Assembly: GCA_026545225.1 (NCBI GenBank) | Contig: CM048852.1 | Coordinates: forward strand, 14,232,146-14,296,145 | Source of the DNA: Cornus controversa | Taxonomy: Eukaryota > Streptophyta > Magnoliopsida > Cornales > Cornaceae | Direction of reading: 5' to 3' | Length of the DNA: 64,000 nt | Shown here: positions 1 through 12,375 of the stretch, piece by piece | Layout of the letters: every line of letters begins with the position of its first letter | Position numbering within the stretch: the stretch's first letter is position 1 | Notes under the pieces: model-generated | The model's database searches: none | What the model saw: only the letters and a program-made list of their open reading frames with translations | What the model was told of the DNA's origin: nothing | Position numbers and translations under genes: made by a program

Positions 1-90
1 GCTCACTCGAAACAACTAAAAATGCCATCTTAGAGGCCCTCACAGCTTTACCCACAAAAATCACATACACCACCAAGCCTGGCTCATCCT
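1..90 (+). pseudogene. Gypsy element B, gag N-terminal part (interrupted)
   Basis: Reading from position 3 gives an open stretch (SLETTKNAILEALTALPTK...). After one copy of the target duplication is removed it continues in the same frame into the proline-rich segment at 10864. It is therefore the upstream piece of a Ty3/gypsy gag gene split by element A. The 5' LTR of B lies left of the window. The continuity across the insertion is seen directly; the gag assignment rests on the better-conserved downstream part. Confidence 0.6.
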
Positions 91-1696
91 TGTCACGCCC
101 CGAAATTTGGACCGCCGGGACTCCCCTGGTCCAAGTCCAAACTTCAAGTAGTGAGGTGTCATAATCACCCAATCGTCGCCCCATAACTCGAGCAATCATG
201 ACAAATTACCATTGATTACCCTCTAATATTATCATCAATACCAATCTATCACACCCGGAGTGTTGGGCCACGACTCATCGTGGAAGTCTTTATATTCATT
301 AATACATCAATCCCTCACTGAACGTGTCACAACGATCAACAAAACTAATTATCATTCATAAATTAGCGGAATCATTATATATACATTAATCCTATTAATT
401 ATAATGATCATTCTCTCTATGGAACCTCACATGTACATGACACACATCCATTCACTCATAACAATTCATTTAAGCTCACTTAGCATATGGTCATTATAAT
501 ACATCGCAACAAGGGTTACGATGCATCGAGATTGTACGATCCAAATTCTATGTTGCGTAATAAGGTATGAAACCTACTATTTTTGATCACCCACTTCCCT
601 CAATTTACGATACATCATAATGCACATTTTGATGCATCGTAATTGGTGATGCATCATAATGCCCATTATGATACATCGTAATCCTGCACCAGTTATTATT
701 TCACATGTATACTTAGTCCATTTCATACTCTATCTCAACTCAATCATGCTAGCATTTGCATAGATGCATAATTGAACATTGATGAAATGGAATTATAAAC
801 CATCATTCTCATCATACATGATCCTCATTCTACTAGTTCACTGATATAACCATTCTCACAAGTTACACATATAAAAATGAAAATAAATGAAGGATTCATC
901 ATTTAAAACACCTCGCATACTAACATGCTTAATACCATGCTTATAATATATGAAATTGTAAGGCACTAACAATATATGTTCAAAACCAACATTTAAATGT
1001 ATGCAATTATAAAGCATAAGGGATATTTGTTCTTGAAACACAAATGGTCATTACATGTTTATCACATGCATATAGTCCACAATCCAGATATACATTCAAA
1101 TAAAGTAATATAAGTCCTTAAATGAATCCAAGATCTGCTCAACGCCGATACTCTATTGGGGAGACTCCATCACCTCTTTCCTATTTCCTGAAAAATATTA
1201 ATCTTCATGGGATGAGAAACCACACGCTCAGTAGGAATGTCTAAAACACAATTTCACAAGTTCCATGAATACCATATCATACATTTGTATATTATTATAT
1301 TGAGCAAATATTGATGTATCATAACCATATTATAAGCAAAGTGTAATGCATAACTCCCTCATACTCTCCACATATCTATTGGGTTCCGATTTTACGAGCC
1401 GCCCAATCCTACCTAATTGAGGTTTCAAAGCCGATTTACCTCCTCAAAAGACTCCGTTTTAAGGAGTATTCCCTTCCATTCTAGTCTAGAGCCCCAATTA
1501 AGAATCACTCCATAGGGTTCCAAAGTCAGATTGCCCCACATGGATTTATACTAAATATTATGCCACCTCAAGAGGGCTCTCAACCCCAATTGAGCGCACT
1601 ACCCTCACCAAACTAACCAATGACGATGCACCCACATGTTGATGCTAGCATGTATTAACAATTTACTCAATGTAACCATAACAATCATGTTTCCAC

Positions 1697-3090
1697 TGGT
1701 GTGGCTAAACTCAGATTATATTGTAAGCTTAATTTTGCCCTTTTTATCAAAATATAATTTAACCACTCGCAAGAGCACGAATCTTTGTAGATAAGGTTCT
1801 ATATAGAGGGTATCGATCCCACGAGGACTAGTCGCAATTGTCTTAAAGAAAGATTAATTCCACTTTAATCCTAAAAACAGGTTTTTGAATTTTTGTTTAT
1901 AAACTATTACATGAATGTAATGACAATAAAATCAAAAAGTAAAGGATGGGAGAGAGAACTAGGGTTGGTTTCTACCACTAGCCATTCACATGTTCATAAG
2001 TGTAGCAAGCATGGGATTTATTAATTAAATGCCTAACAATGTCATTAGGCTTGTGACCTCAATGACATATCAAAAGATCAATGTGTTTGTCCACCTATCA
2101 TAATCCATCTTCAACAAGCATAACTCTTCAACCTAACTAACTACCTAATTACCCTACTCTCTAAGTAAACCTACATGCATCCAAGCTACCTTATCTTGGC
2201 ATGGTTTATACAAACAAACACAACACATTCATTTAAACACCATTATCTAGCCATCATTTGTACTTCTTGTGGAATATGCAAATGTTGTGCATTCACATGA
2301 AGATTATACTCTAAGACAAGAATAAAACCAAAATCATATGAATATATAAAATAAATGTATTAGTGTACATGATCACTAGGCTAAATAATCAACATTTAAT
2401 TACAAATCCCAAGTGCTACAAAGATGAACAAGTTTACATGGCTAGGGGTTGAAACCAACACCCTAGTAGAAGAGTTAGTTGCTCATGGTTGCCTCGCACT
2501 CTTCCATTGATGAAGAAAGTGAAGCTTCTTGGTCTGGTTCAGCTTCTCCTCTTCCTCTCCCGAATGTCTCCCTTGGATGTCTAATGTGTGTTGAGAGATA
2601 TGTGAGATATGTGGCTTTTTGGTGCTTTAAGGCTTCCTTTTTCAACCTTGGGACCCACCATATATATATATATCAATATATATATCCCTTGTATCAAGAA
2701 GGTCCCCAAGGGTCTTGTTCAAGTCAGACAATCCCCCTAAGTCGTTCAAAAAGGGAGATTTTGTTGCAAGTGGGAGAGCAGGTGAGGAAGTGGGCAAGTG
2801 GCTTCTGCAGAATCTCGATCAATCGAGATTTCGATCAATCGAAATAAGATCTCGATCAATCGAGATTTCGATTGATCGAGATCAACATCTCGATTGATCG
2901 AGATGCCTTTGGCTGCATTTCTGATTTTTGTTCTTCAGCTGCAAATAGCCTCAAACTTTGCTCCTTTCACTACAAGACCTGCAATACATCAAAAACACAA
3001 AAATACCGTAAACATATCTCGGTAAACGTAGAAACGAAACTAACATATGCAATAAAGAGGGTTCAAATGCATAGAATTGAACACTTATCA
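1697..3090 (-). mobile_element. Solo LTR C inserted in the LTR of element A
   Basis: The right-hand copy of A's LTR lacks these 1394 bases. They start TGGTGTGG, end ACACTTATCA on the plus strand, and are flanked by a perfect duplication TCCAC at 1692-1696 and 3091-3095. Read on the minus strand it runs TGATAAGTG...CCACACCA, the same termini and nearly the same length as the LTR of element B (12376-13740). No internal retroelement sequence remains, so it is a solo LTR, the usual product of LTR-LTR recombination. It contains a dense palindrome cluster at 2813-2905. Confidence 0.9.
2813..2905. repeat. Palindrome cluster (TCGATCAATCGA type) in LTR C
   Basis: Within about 90 bases the motif ATCTCGATCAATCGAGAT and its variants with TTGATCGA recur five to six times, alternating so that neighbouring copies can also pair. 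Each copy is itself close to palindromic. The cluster lies about 185-280 bases from the 5' end of the LTR in its own orientation, where U3 promoter elements would be expected. The function is unknown. Confidence 0.8.
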
Positions 3091-4130
3091 TCCACATTTT
3101 CCCAAATAACATCTCATGCATCCACATTGAACATGTTACATATTCTTCACATTTCATATCAATCATATTGACAATTAAACATGTATTGCAATTAAACATA
3201 CTTCCAAGACATTTCATCAAACACATAAGTGTCACTTTCACAATTGTACATGTATACACATAATTATCCCCCAATTCAATCTCAGCATGATCACATTATC
3301 ATCTAATGCACTTATAAACATGTAATGCATCATTAGACATAGAAAATTCATTAACTAGCATAATTAAGCATGCTTTACTATTGAAAAATATCTAACTATC
3401 CCATATAATTAATTGGATGCCTTAACAACCAATATACTCACAAAACCCCCAAATTTTATGGGTTAGGCATCCTTATCTTAATTTGGAAGAGCTTTCAAAT
3501 GATTTTTCCAATTCTCACCAAAAAACTTAACTTTCAGTGAAATTAATTCCGGACGGATCAAACTCGAGCCCTTAGTGCGTAGACCGTTTCTCTCTTCTTC
3601 GGCGTTGCCCAATTATCACCCGAAGGCCTTCTAATTCAATGAAGAAGTGAAAAAGATGATATAGCCCTATATATATATATATATATATATATTGCTCCAT
3701 TCAGCTGAGAAGAATGAGAAATGAGAGTTGGGTCATTCTTTTGCTATTTATAGAATTTAACCTTCACTTATTTTCAAAAGTGCCACTACTTTTTCACTAA
3801 ACCTTCTTGGGCTCAGTTTTTAAGTTCTGTAATTCTTATTGACACAAAATTAATTTTGCAGCACGTCAAATATTTTATTTAAGCTACCATCCGAATTTTG
3901 TGTCATTCTAACACTTTTAGATTTTCTAGACCCGTGCCCGGTCAACCGAACCCGAAAAAATCATTTTTTGCTGACGCTCTGAAAACTTTCCAAAACCTCA
4001 AATAAGTTCTCTTAACATATATTTTATATTTAAAACACTCACAAAATGATTTAAAATATTAATATGACAATAAATGAAATTAAAGAAAAACCAGCCAAAA
4101 ATGGTCATAGTTCTTACATCCTACTCAACT

Positions 4131-4719
4131 TAAAAGGATTTCACTCCCAAGTAGCCTCCTCAACATTATGATGATGCCACAAAACCTTAACCAACGAAAT
4201 GGTCTTACCCCTCAGAACTTACTCTCTAACATTAACAATCTGAACTAGTCTCTCCTTATAGGTGACATCCTCATCAACCTCAATGTTTACCTAACTTAGA
4301 ACACGTGATGGATCAGGTTTGTATTTCTTCAACATCGAAACATGAAATACATTGTGAACCTTTTCTAACTGTGGTGGCAAAGCAAATATATAGGCCACCT
4401 CACCAACACTCTCAATAATCTCAAATGGTCTAATATATTTAGGCGATAACTTACCACTCTGCCCAAAACTCATCAATCCTTTCTATGGTGAAACCTTCAG
4501 AAACACATTTTCTCTTACCTCAAAGGATAACGGTCTCCTCCTCCGATCGGCATAGCTCTTTTGTCTACTCTGAGCTGTTAACAATCTCTGTTTAATTAAC
4601 TTGATCTTTTCTATAGTCTCATGTACAATATCTGGTCCTAAGGCTACGGTCTCGCCCACATTAGTCCAACAAACTGGAGATCTACAAGGTCTTCCATACA
4701 ATGCCTCAAATGGTGCCAT
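4131..4719 (-). pseudogene. Element A: integrase C-terminal and chromo-like region
   Basis: The minus strand gives MAPFEALYGRPCRSP at the start (4719), then a stretch with KLSPKYIRPFEI and PPQLEKVHNVFHVSMLKKY. This is the conserved end of gypsy integrase before the chromodomain. A short chromo-like read with VLWHHHNVEEATWE follows to about 4140, just before the LTR. Stops near 4480, near 4290 and within the chromo segment break it. In this lineage the chromodomain targets integration to chromatin; here it is not functional. Confidence 0.85.
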
Positions 4720-4729
4720 CTCAATACTA

Positions 4730-5139
4730 GCCTAATAACTATTGTTGTAAGCAAACTCCACAAGTGCCAAATGGTCCTCCCAACCACCGCCAAAATCAAG
4801 AATACAAGCACGAAACATATCCTCCAACATCTGGATAGTACGCTCTAACTGCCCATCAGGCTGAGGAACGAATGTTGTGCTAAAATGCAACTCGGTGTCC
4901 AATACTAGCTGGAATCCCTGCCAGAATCTTGAAGTAAACCGTGGATCCCTATATGATACATAAAACACTAGAACCCCATGTAACATCACAATCTGCTTTA
5001 CATATTGCTTGCTAAACCTCTTCACATCATCATTCAACTTCATAGGCAAAAAGTGAGCTATTTTGGTCAATCTGTCCACGACAACCCAAACAGTATCGTT
5101 ACCCTTGTTTGATCTCGGAATACTCGTCACAAAATCCAT
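4730..5139 (-). pseudogene. Element A: integrase core fragment
   Basis: The read begins MDFVTSIPRSNKGNDTVWVV and includes DRLTKIAHFLP, YRDPRFTSRFWQGF and LERTIQMLEDMFRACIL, covering the DDE integrase core. The second Asp (YRDPRF) and the Glu of LERTIQ are present. A CHVCQ-like zinc-binding stretch lies upstream at about 5200-5250 in a broken frame. A stop separates this read from the C-terminal part. Function would be insertion of cDNA into the genome; this copy is dead. Confidence 0.88.
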
Positions 5140-5869
5140 GGTAATATTTTCTCATTTTCACTCTACCACTGGCAATGGTTGTAACAACCTAGCTGACTTT
5201 TGATATTTAGCCTTGACATGCTGACAAGTAAGACATCTCGTCACAAACTATGACACATCCTTCTTCATACCTCGCCACACATATTGGCATCTCACATTGC
5301 GGTACATTTGGTTCCACCAGGATGAACTGTAAAATGAGAATAATGAAATTCTGGTAATACATCGTCACTACAATCACAAGGAACTAGCATCAATCCTCTT
5401 AATTGTAGATCTCCATCGAAATATAAGGTCTAACTCGCTACTGTTGTACCACTACTAATCTGTGAGTGAATAGGCTCCAACTCATTATCCCTCTTCTGTG
5501 CCTCAATCACCCTACTCACAAGCATAGGTTGAGCTACCAAGCTAAATAACGTAGCTAGCTTACTGTCATCACTGAAGTACAATCCCAACTCCGAGAAATC
5601 TTCCATCATTTTTCATTCCCAGATGACTATACTAGCTAGAGTCCTATAAGACTTCCTGTTCAATACATCCGCCACTACATTTGCATTCCCTGGATGGTAT
5701 TGTAAATCAAAAATTGTAATCCTCCATATACTCAACTCATCGCCTCTATCTCATGTTCAATTCCTTTTGGGAGAAAAGGTATTTGAGGCTTTTGTGATCC
5801 GAATACACTTCGAATCTCTCACCATACAAGTAGTATCTCCACCCTTTTAGAGCAAAAGATCACCGCTAC

Positions 5870-6893
5870 TAGCTTTAGGCTAGGTCATGCGTAGGATAGT
5901 TAAGCTCGTGAGTCCTTAATTGTCTAGACCCGTAAACAACTACTTCGTCACATTACACCAACACATAACCTAGTCCGCTCCCTGAAGCATCACAATAAAT
6001 CGCATACCCTAATCCACGCTCAGGTATCACAAAAATAGGGGTTGTGGTAAACCGTTTCTTCAATTCCTGAAAGGCTAACTCACATGCTTTATTCCACACA
6101 AACTTTACACCCTTACGAGTGAGTCGTGTCATAGGTGCTGCAATACTAGAGAAGTCTTTCACAAACCTTCTATAGAAGCCTGCCAAACCAATAAAACTCT
6201 AAATCTCAAAAACACTCTTCAGACTTTCCCAACACATCACAGCCTCGATCTTAGATGGATCAACTGATACTCCACCTCCAGAAACAACATGCCCAAGGAA
6301 TTATACCTCTTGGAGCCAAAATTCGCACTTCTCATATTTAACATACAATCGGTGCTCTCTAAGGATTGGCAAAATTATCCTCAAATGTAACTCATGCTCC
6401 TCCTCCGAAGATGAGTACACAAGTATGTCACCAACAAACACTACCAAAAATGTATCAAGGTACACATGGAATGCACAGTTCATCAAGTCCATCAATGCCG
6501 CTGGTGCATTAGTCAAACCGAATGACATTACAAGGAACTCATAGTGTCCATACCATGTACAAAAGCTATTTTATGAATGTCCTCATCATTCACCTTCAAT
6601 TGATAGTAACCCGACCTTAAATTAATTTTTGAGAAGTATTGAGGTCCTTTCAAGTGATCAAATAGGTCATTTATCATCGGCAACAGATACTTGTTCTTGA
6701 TTGTCACATGATTCAAATTTCAGTAATCAATGCACAATCTCAAAGCACCATCTTTCTTCTTTGCAAACAAGACTGGTGCTCCCCATGGTGACACACTCGG
6801 TCTAATAAATCCTTTAGCTTTCAAGTCATCCAATTGACACTTTAACTCCACCAACTCCGCTAGTGCTATCCGATATAGTGTCATAGAGATGGG
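5870..6893 (-). pseudogene. Element A: reverse transcriptase and RNase H fragments
   Basis: Minus-strand reads give [15 protein letters not shown], then [16 protein letters not shown] (6528-6716), then [15 protein letters not shown] and a polymerase site reading [10 protein letters not shown] (6301-6528), then [21 protein letters not shown] and the RNase H start [16 protein letters not shown] (5953-6186). The active-site motif is normally F-[IVL]-D-D; the first Asp is Gly here (codon at 6430-6432). Internal stops occur throughout. The protease that should precede RT is missing: RT follows the gag zinc knuckles after about 60 bases. Confidence 0.9.
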
Positions 6894-6939
6894 CGTCGTG
6901 CAGTCACGGTTTGAGCTGGCCTCTATTGTTGGCCCTGAC

Positions 6940-7964
6940 CACCCTAAGCATCCCTACCCTGCTATGGACACTCCTTCCTCATGTGCCCCTACTGCACACA
7001 ACCAAAGCAAGTCATCATGCTAGGCTGACTCTGAGGGGATCTCATGGGTGCTCTCGAAGGATAATCAGACTTGTAGTGCCCCGGTTGATTACACTTGTAG
7101 CACACTACCTCAGCTCTAGCATATGTCAAGGACAAGGGAATAGTAGGTGTAGAATGTGTCATCGGCTATCCCACTAAACCCATTGTATGAGAAGAACCAC
7201 CCTTGAACTTCTTCCTTGCATGCCCCTCTAAAGCCACTTTCAGAGCCTTGCTTTGCCTCAGTACCTCTCTCTTCTCTTGCCTATCTTTCACTTCAGCTTC
7301 TATATCAAGGCCTTCTCTACCACCTCGGCATATACCTTCAAACCCAAAATTAACACAAATGGTCTAACTAAATAGTGAAGGCCACTAACAAACCTCCATA
7401 TCTTTTCCTTCTCATCCCTCACTACTTTGGGTGCGAATTATGAAAGAGAAATGAACTTGTTCTCATACTCTATTATAGTCATGCCATCATAAAAAAAATC
7501 TTCAAACTCCTTCCTCAAAGCCCTCCTTTTTGGCCTAGGAAAATAATTTTCAAGGGATAGAGTCTTGAATTTTTCCATTGCATCGTCTCAACATCGTATC
7601 GGTCACTTATTAACTTCCACCAAAGTTCAGCTCCACCCGAAAATAAGTATGTAGCAAGAATGACTTTCAAGCCATCATCAGGCATGGACATCATTTTCAA
7701 GTGCTTTTTCACTTGCTCCAACCAACTATCAGCAATCAATGTATCTGAACTACCCTTAAAGCTTGGTGGCATCAATTTCTTAAAGTAAGTGATGAATTTG
7801 GACCTCATTTCAACACCATTCTCTACCAGTTTCACTACCGGTTGTTATACCTCATTAGCGGCTACTCTCACAAAGTCACGGAGGGCCGTGGTCATATCAG
7901 TGACCAAACGGTTTCCCTCGGGTACTCCATCCCCAACTGCCCCTCCTCGCCATCTAGGTGGCAT
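6940..7964 (-). pseudogene. Element A: gag with zinc knuckles
   Basis: The likely start codon is at 7962-7964 (MPPRWRGGAV). The capsid-like core includes MPPSFKGSSDTLIADSWLEQ and GGAELWWKLISDRYD (7515-7835). A CCHC knuckle, CYKCNQPGHYK, reads at about 7069-7106, with a second, damaged one near 6965-7015. At least one stop (after AANEV) and frameshifts break it. Gag packages the element RNA in virus-like particles. The downstream edge is uncertain because of decay and the missing protease. Confidence 0.85.
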
Positions 7965-8358
7965 ATCTCTATCTATTCAAGATATAGGTCAATACAACAA
8001 GTTTATCACATGTTATATGTTCAACAAAATCAAATAACTACACAACATAACAACATGTTATAATTTTTGCACATAACACAAAGACATACTTTTCAACACA
8101 TATTTAATCACATAAACATATTCTCTAGTCAACACATAACCTATAATGGATAACATGTGTTATAACATAAGTACTTCACATTTTTATCATGGAAACACCT
8201 TTCACACACACATAAGTTCTCATATCAACTGTGTCATATCTACATGCGCTTCTAGAATTTGAACTCAAAGGTTCAAACTAATCTTGAAACTACACGTGAT
8301 ACAACCCTTAGCCGTCGTCCCTAGGTATTCGACCTTGTTAAGCTCTAACAACAAGTTA

Positions 8359-8370
8359 ACTCTAATACCA
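8359..8370 (-). other. Primer binding site of element A (tRNA-iMet type)
   Basis: On the minus strand the sequence three bases after the 5' LTR is TGGTATTAGAGT, which differs from the plant initiator tRNA-Met complement TGGTATCAGAGC by two C-to-T changes. This fixes the element orientation as minus and the right-hand LTR as the 5' LTR. Confidence 0.85.
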
Positions 8371-8373
8371 AAC

Positions 8374-10858
8374 TGTCATGTTTGAAATCCAGATCGCCGG
8401 GAATCCCTTGGTCCAAGCCCGAACTCCAGGTAATGAGGTGTCGTAATCACCCGATTGTCGCCCCATAACCCGAGCAATCATGACAAATTACCATTGATTA
8501 CCCTCTGATATCATCATCAATACCAATCTGCCACACCCCGAGTGTTGGCCCATGACTTATCGTGGAAGCCTTTACATTCATTAATACAACAATCCCTTAC
8601 TGAACATGTCGCAATGATCAACAAAATGAATTATCATTCATAAATAAATAGAAGCATTATTTATACATTAATCCCATTAATTATAATGATCATTCTCTCT
8701 ATGGAACCTCACTTGTACAACACACGCATCCATCTACTCATAACAGTTCATTTTAGCTCACTCAGCATATGGTCATTACCATACATCGCAACATCAGTTA
8801 CGATGCAATGTCATTATGATACATCGTAACATGGGTTATGATGCATCGAGATGGTACGTTCCATCGTCCATGTTGCGTAATAAGGTGTGAAACCTACTTT
8901 TTTTTATCACCCATTTCCCTCAATTTAAGATACATTGTAATGCACATTTTGATGCATCGTAATGCCCATTACGATACATCGTAATCCTTCACCAATTATT
9001 ATTTCACATGTATACTTAGTCCATTTCATACTCTATTTTAACTCAATCAAGCTGACATTTGCATGCATGCATAATTGAACATTAAATGGAATTATAAGCC
9101 ATCATTCTCATCATACATGATCCTTATTCTACTGGTTCACCGACATAACCATTCTCATAAGTTACACATGTAAAAATGAACATAAATGAAGGATTCATCA
9201 TTTAAAGCACCAGGCAAACTAACATGCTTACAATGTATGGAATCCTAAGGTATTAACAATACATGTTCGAAACCAACATTTAAACGTATGTAATTATAAA
9301 TCATAAATGATACATGCTCTCGAAACACAAATGGTCATTATATATTTATCACATGCATATAGTCCACAATCTGGACATACATTCAAATAAAGTAATATAA
9401 GTCTTTAAATGAAACAAAGATCCACTTCATGCCAATACTCTATTAGGGAGACTCCATCATCTCTTTCCCATTTCCTAAAATATATTAATCCTCATGGGAT
9501 GAGCAACCACACGCTCAGTAGGAATGTCTAAAACACAATGTATCATAACCATATCAAAAGCAAAGTGTAATGCAACATGATATGCATAGCTCCCTCTAGT
9601 TTTATGGGTTATCCAATCCCACCTAACTGAGGTTCTAAAGCCGGTTTACCTTATTGAAAGACTCCGTTTTAGGGAGTATTCTCCTCCATTCTAGTTCAAA
9701 GTCCCAATTAAAGATCACTCCACAGGGTTCCAAAGCCGAATTGCCCCACATGGATTTATACTGAATACCATGCCACCTCAAGAGGGCTCTCAACCCAATC
9801 GATCTCACTACTCTCACCAAACCTACAAATGATGATGCATCCCACATGTTCATGTTAGCATGTATTCACAATTTACTCAATGTAACCATAACAATCATGT
9901 TTTCACATTTTCCCAAATAATGTCTCATGCATCATCAGTGAACATGTTATATATTCTCCACATTTCATGTCAATCATATTGACAATTAAACATGTACTGC
10001 AATTAAACATGCTTCCAAAATATTTCATCAAACACATAAGTGTCACTTTCACAATTGCTTATGTATACACATAATTATCACACAATTCAATCTCAACATG
10101 ATCGCATTATCATCTAAAGCATTTATAAACATATAATACATCATTAGAAATAGATAATTCATCAATTAGCATAATTAAGCATGTTTTACTATTGAAAATC
10201 ATCTAACTATCCTATATAACCAATTTGTTGTCTTAACAACCAATATACTCACAAAAACCCCAGATTCTATGGGTTAGGCATCTTTATCTCAATTTGGAAG
10301 AGCTTTCAATAATTTCTCCAATTCTCACCAAAAACTTAACTCTCTTCGAAGTTAATTCCGGATGGATCAAACTTGAGCCCTTAGTGCGTAGACCGTTTCT
10401 CTCTTCTTCGGCATCGCCCAATTCTCACCCGAAGGCCTTCTAATTTAATAGAGAAGTGAAAAAGATGATATAGCTATATATATATATGTATGTATTGTTC
10501 CATTCTGTTGAAGAGAATGAGAAACTTAACCTTCACTTATTTACAAAAGTGCCACTACCTTTTCACTAAGCCTTTTCGGGCTTACTTTTTAAGTTCTGTA
10601 ACTCCGATTGACACGAAATTAATTTCTTAGCGCATCAAATATTTTATTTAAGTTACCCTCTGAATTTGGTGTCGTTCTGACACTTTCAAATTTTTTGAGC
10701 CCACGAGACCCACGCCCCGGGTCATCCAGACCCAAAAAAGTCAATTTTTGCCTAATACTTTGAAGACTTCCCCAAGTCTCAAGTAAGTTCTCTAAACTTG
10801 TATTTTATATTTAAAACACTTAAAGGAAAACTGGCCAAAAATGGTCACGGTTCTTACA
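8374..10858 (-). repeat. 5' LTR of element A
   Basis: It runs from TGTCATG to GTTCTTACA on the plus strand, 2485 bases, and aligns along its length with 91-4118 minus the nested LTR. A palindrome cluster related to GATGCATCGTAA recurs at about 8780-8990. No open gene is present in it; short open frames within it are incidental. Confidence 0.92.
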
Positions 10859-10863
10859 ATCCT

Positions 10864-11700
10864 CCCCATCTCCACCCCCTTTCCCAAACACCCCTAATCC
10901 TTGGGCACCACCACCATTCCTCTCACCCCCTAAAAAGGCCCAGCAAATACCAAAATGGCCAACCCTGCCTCCCTACGCCCATCACCAGGCCTTGGAGTAC
11001 ATTACTCGAGCATAAATGCATGACATCCTTAACAAAAACCCTCACCCTATAGCCCAAGCTCTAAACTTTAACCCTAAACCCCTTATCATCATAGCATAGC
11101 CCAGACTCCTTACTCGAGAGGCTACACTGTACCAAAGTTCTCAAAGTTCGATGGCAAGAAAGAAAAATCGCTTGAGCATATTGTTCGCTTCATCAAAGCG
11201 CACAGCCAATACAGCTATGAACATTCACTGCACCTACAAGAATTCACCAAATCCTTCATTGGTCGAGTCTACCGTTGGTACATCAGCCTCCAGCCAGACT
11301 CCATTGCCACTAGGGACCAACTCTACACCAAATTCTCCCAAACAAAAGAATGTGTCACTACGCTCTTTCACACTAAAGAAGCCCAAAATGAGAACGAAGA
11401 GTCTCTCAGGTTCGTGCAGTGATTCTATGATCGATCTATGAAGTGCTTCTAGAACAATGAATAAAAATATCTAGTAGACATATGCATCCAAGGCATGACC
11501 CAACCATTCCGAATTCATCTCATCAACCTCCGTCTTGTTAGCTTTGGCGAGCATATTCTCGCAGTTCGCAATCTCGTCAAAAATTTCAAGCCAATAAATC
11601 AGGCCTCTGTGCCTCAAGAAGTATGGAGTGTTTGCGTCTAAAAAGTGTGCAAGATTGAGCAATAAGGAAACAAGTGGCTTATTTACATTCATAGCCTTGT
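10864..11700 (+). pseudogene. Gypsy element B, gag (degenerate)
   Basis: It resumes the gag frame cut at position 90 with a proline-rich segment (PSPPPFPNTPNPWAPPPFL), then after a frameshift reads RGYTVPKFSKFDGKKEKSLE, HIVRFIKAHSQYSYEHSLHL and GRVYRWYISLQPDSIATRDQ from 11111 to about 11420. GY..PKF..FDG followed by W[YF]..L is the classic plant gypsy gag core. Stops at about 11420 and 11455 and later frameshifts end it. The family is Ty3/gypsy; the lineage (Athila/Tat-like from its LTR and 3' layout) is inferred. Confidence 0.85.
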
Positions 11701-12375
11701 AAGCTCAGGTTATTAAGTCTGAGGAGTGCCTTTTCACCTAATGCCCTAAAATGGTCCGATTTGGGAGTCATTGACCCAAAACTCATTCAATGGGCTTACT
11801 AGAAAGCTTAAAGGGCTTAAACATTGCACAACCACTTGTACGTAAACTTTTGTAAATATTGTGCAAATTAATGATTGCTTTTGTAAATTTGTTCAAAAAG
11901 TTTTTCCTTGAAGGATTGATGTTGTATCTATTCTCCATTCCTGACAATAAGTCACACATTAGGATGCATGTTCACTTTTCAAAGAGGATTTTAGGGCTTG
12001 CACTTATATTTGTATCGAATTGACCATTAGGTGGGGACTATCATCTAATGTGAATTTTTAGAGGTTTATTTTTGTTGGTGGCTATATAGCTCCATAATAC
12101 TTGTTGCATTTGTCATTTAGAAAATAAGTTGGATTATCACCCTTTTCTACTTGATGACTGAGCAAATGAACCATTTTTGCATATTTTTGTGAGTTTAAGA
12201 AGCATGTTAAACCCAATGAGACTTTACTCATCCACTAGACTTGTCTAGGGGTTTAAAAGGTTTATTGCATTTGCTAAATGCAACCCCCTTTCCCACGAAA
12301 GCGAAAGTAGAATAGTTGTTTTATTTTATTTATTTTTGTATTGTAAGGGACTAGTAATATCTAAGTTTGGGGGTG
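11701..12375 (+). other. Element B 3' noncoding region and polypurine tract
   Basis: There is no protein similarity here. The last bases, CTAAGTTTGGGGGTG (12361-12375), form the purine-rich primer for plus-strand synthesis directly before the LTR start TGATAAG. The whole pol gene that should lie between gag and this tract is absent, so either it was deleted or B is a non-autonomous derivative. Confidence 0.7.

Larger units (their letters stand above)
91..4118 (-). repeat. 3' LTR of element A (enlarged by a nested solo LTR)
   Basis: It begins TGTCACGCCCC on the plus strand and ends GTTCTTACA, matching the right-hand LTR nearly end to end. It is about 1.5 kb longer because a separate LTR (1697-3090) is inserted. 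A cluster of short palindromes related to TTACGATGCATCGTAA lies at about 500-690. A (TA)n tract lies at 3667-3692. Confidence 0.93.
91..10858 (-). mobile_element. Ty3/gypsy LTR retrotransposon A, structurally complete but decayed
   Basis: Two related LTRs (91-4118 and 8374-10858) flank a 4.26-kb interior that reads gag then RT, RNase H, integrase and chromo-like domain on the minus strand. The ends are TG...CA on the plus strand and the element is bounded by a perfect 5-bp duplication, ATCCT, at 86-90 and 10859-10863. A primer site next to the right LTR resembles initiator tRNA-Met complement. Integrase lies after RNase H, the order typical of Ty3/gypsy. The protein reads are full of stops and the two LTRs differ at many sites, mostly transitions, so the element is old. 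It sits inside the gag gene of element B. Confidence 0.93.

Noticed and set aside
6911..8063. Plus-strand open frames (88, 82 and 73 codons)
   Set aside because: They are antisense to the gag and RT remnants of element A, whose minus-strand reads match known families.
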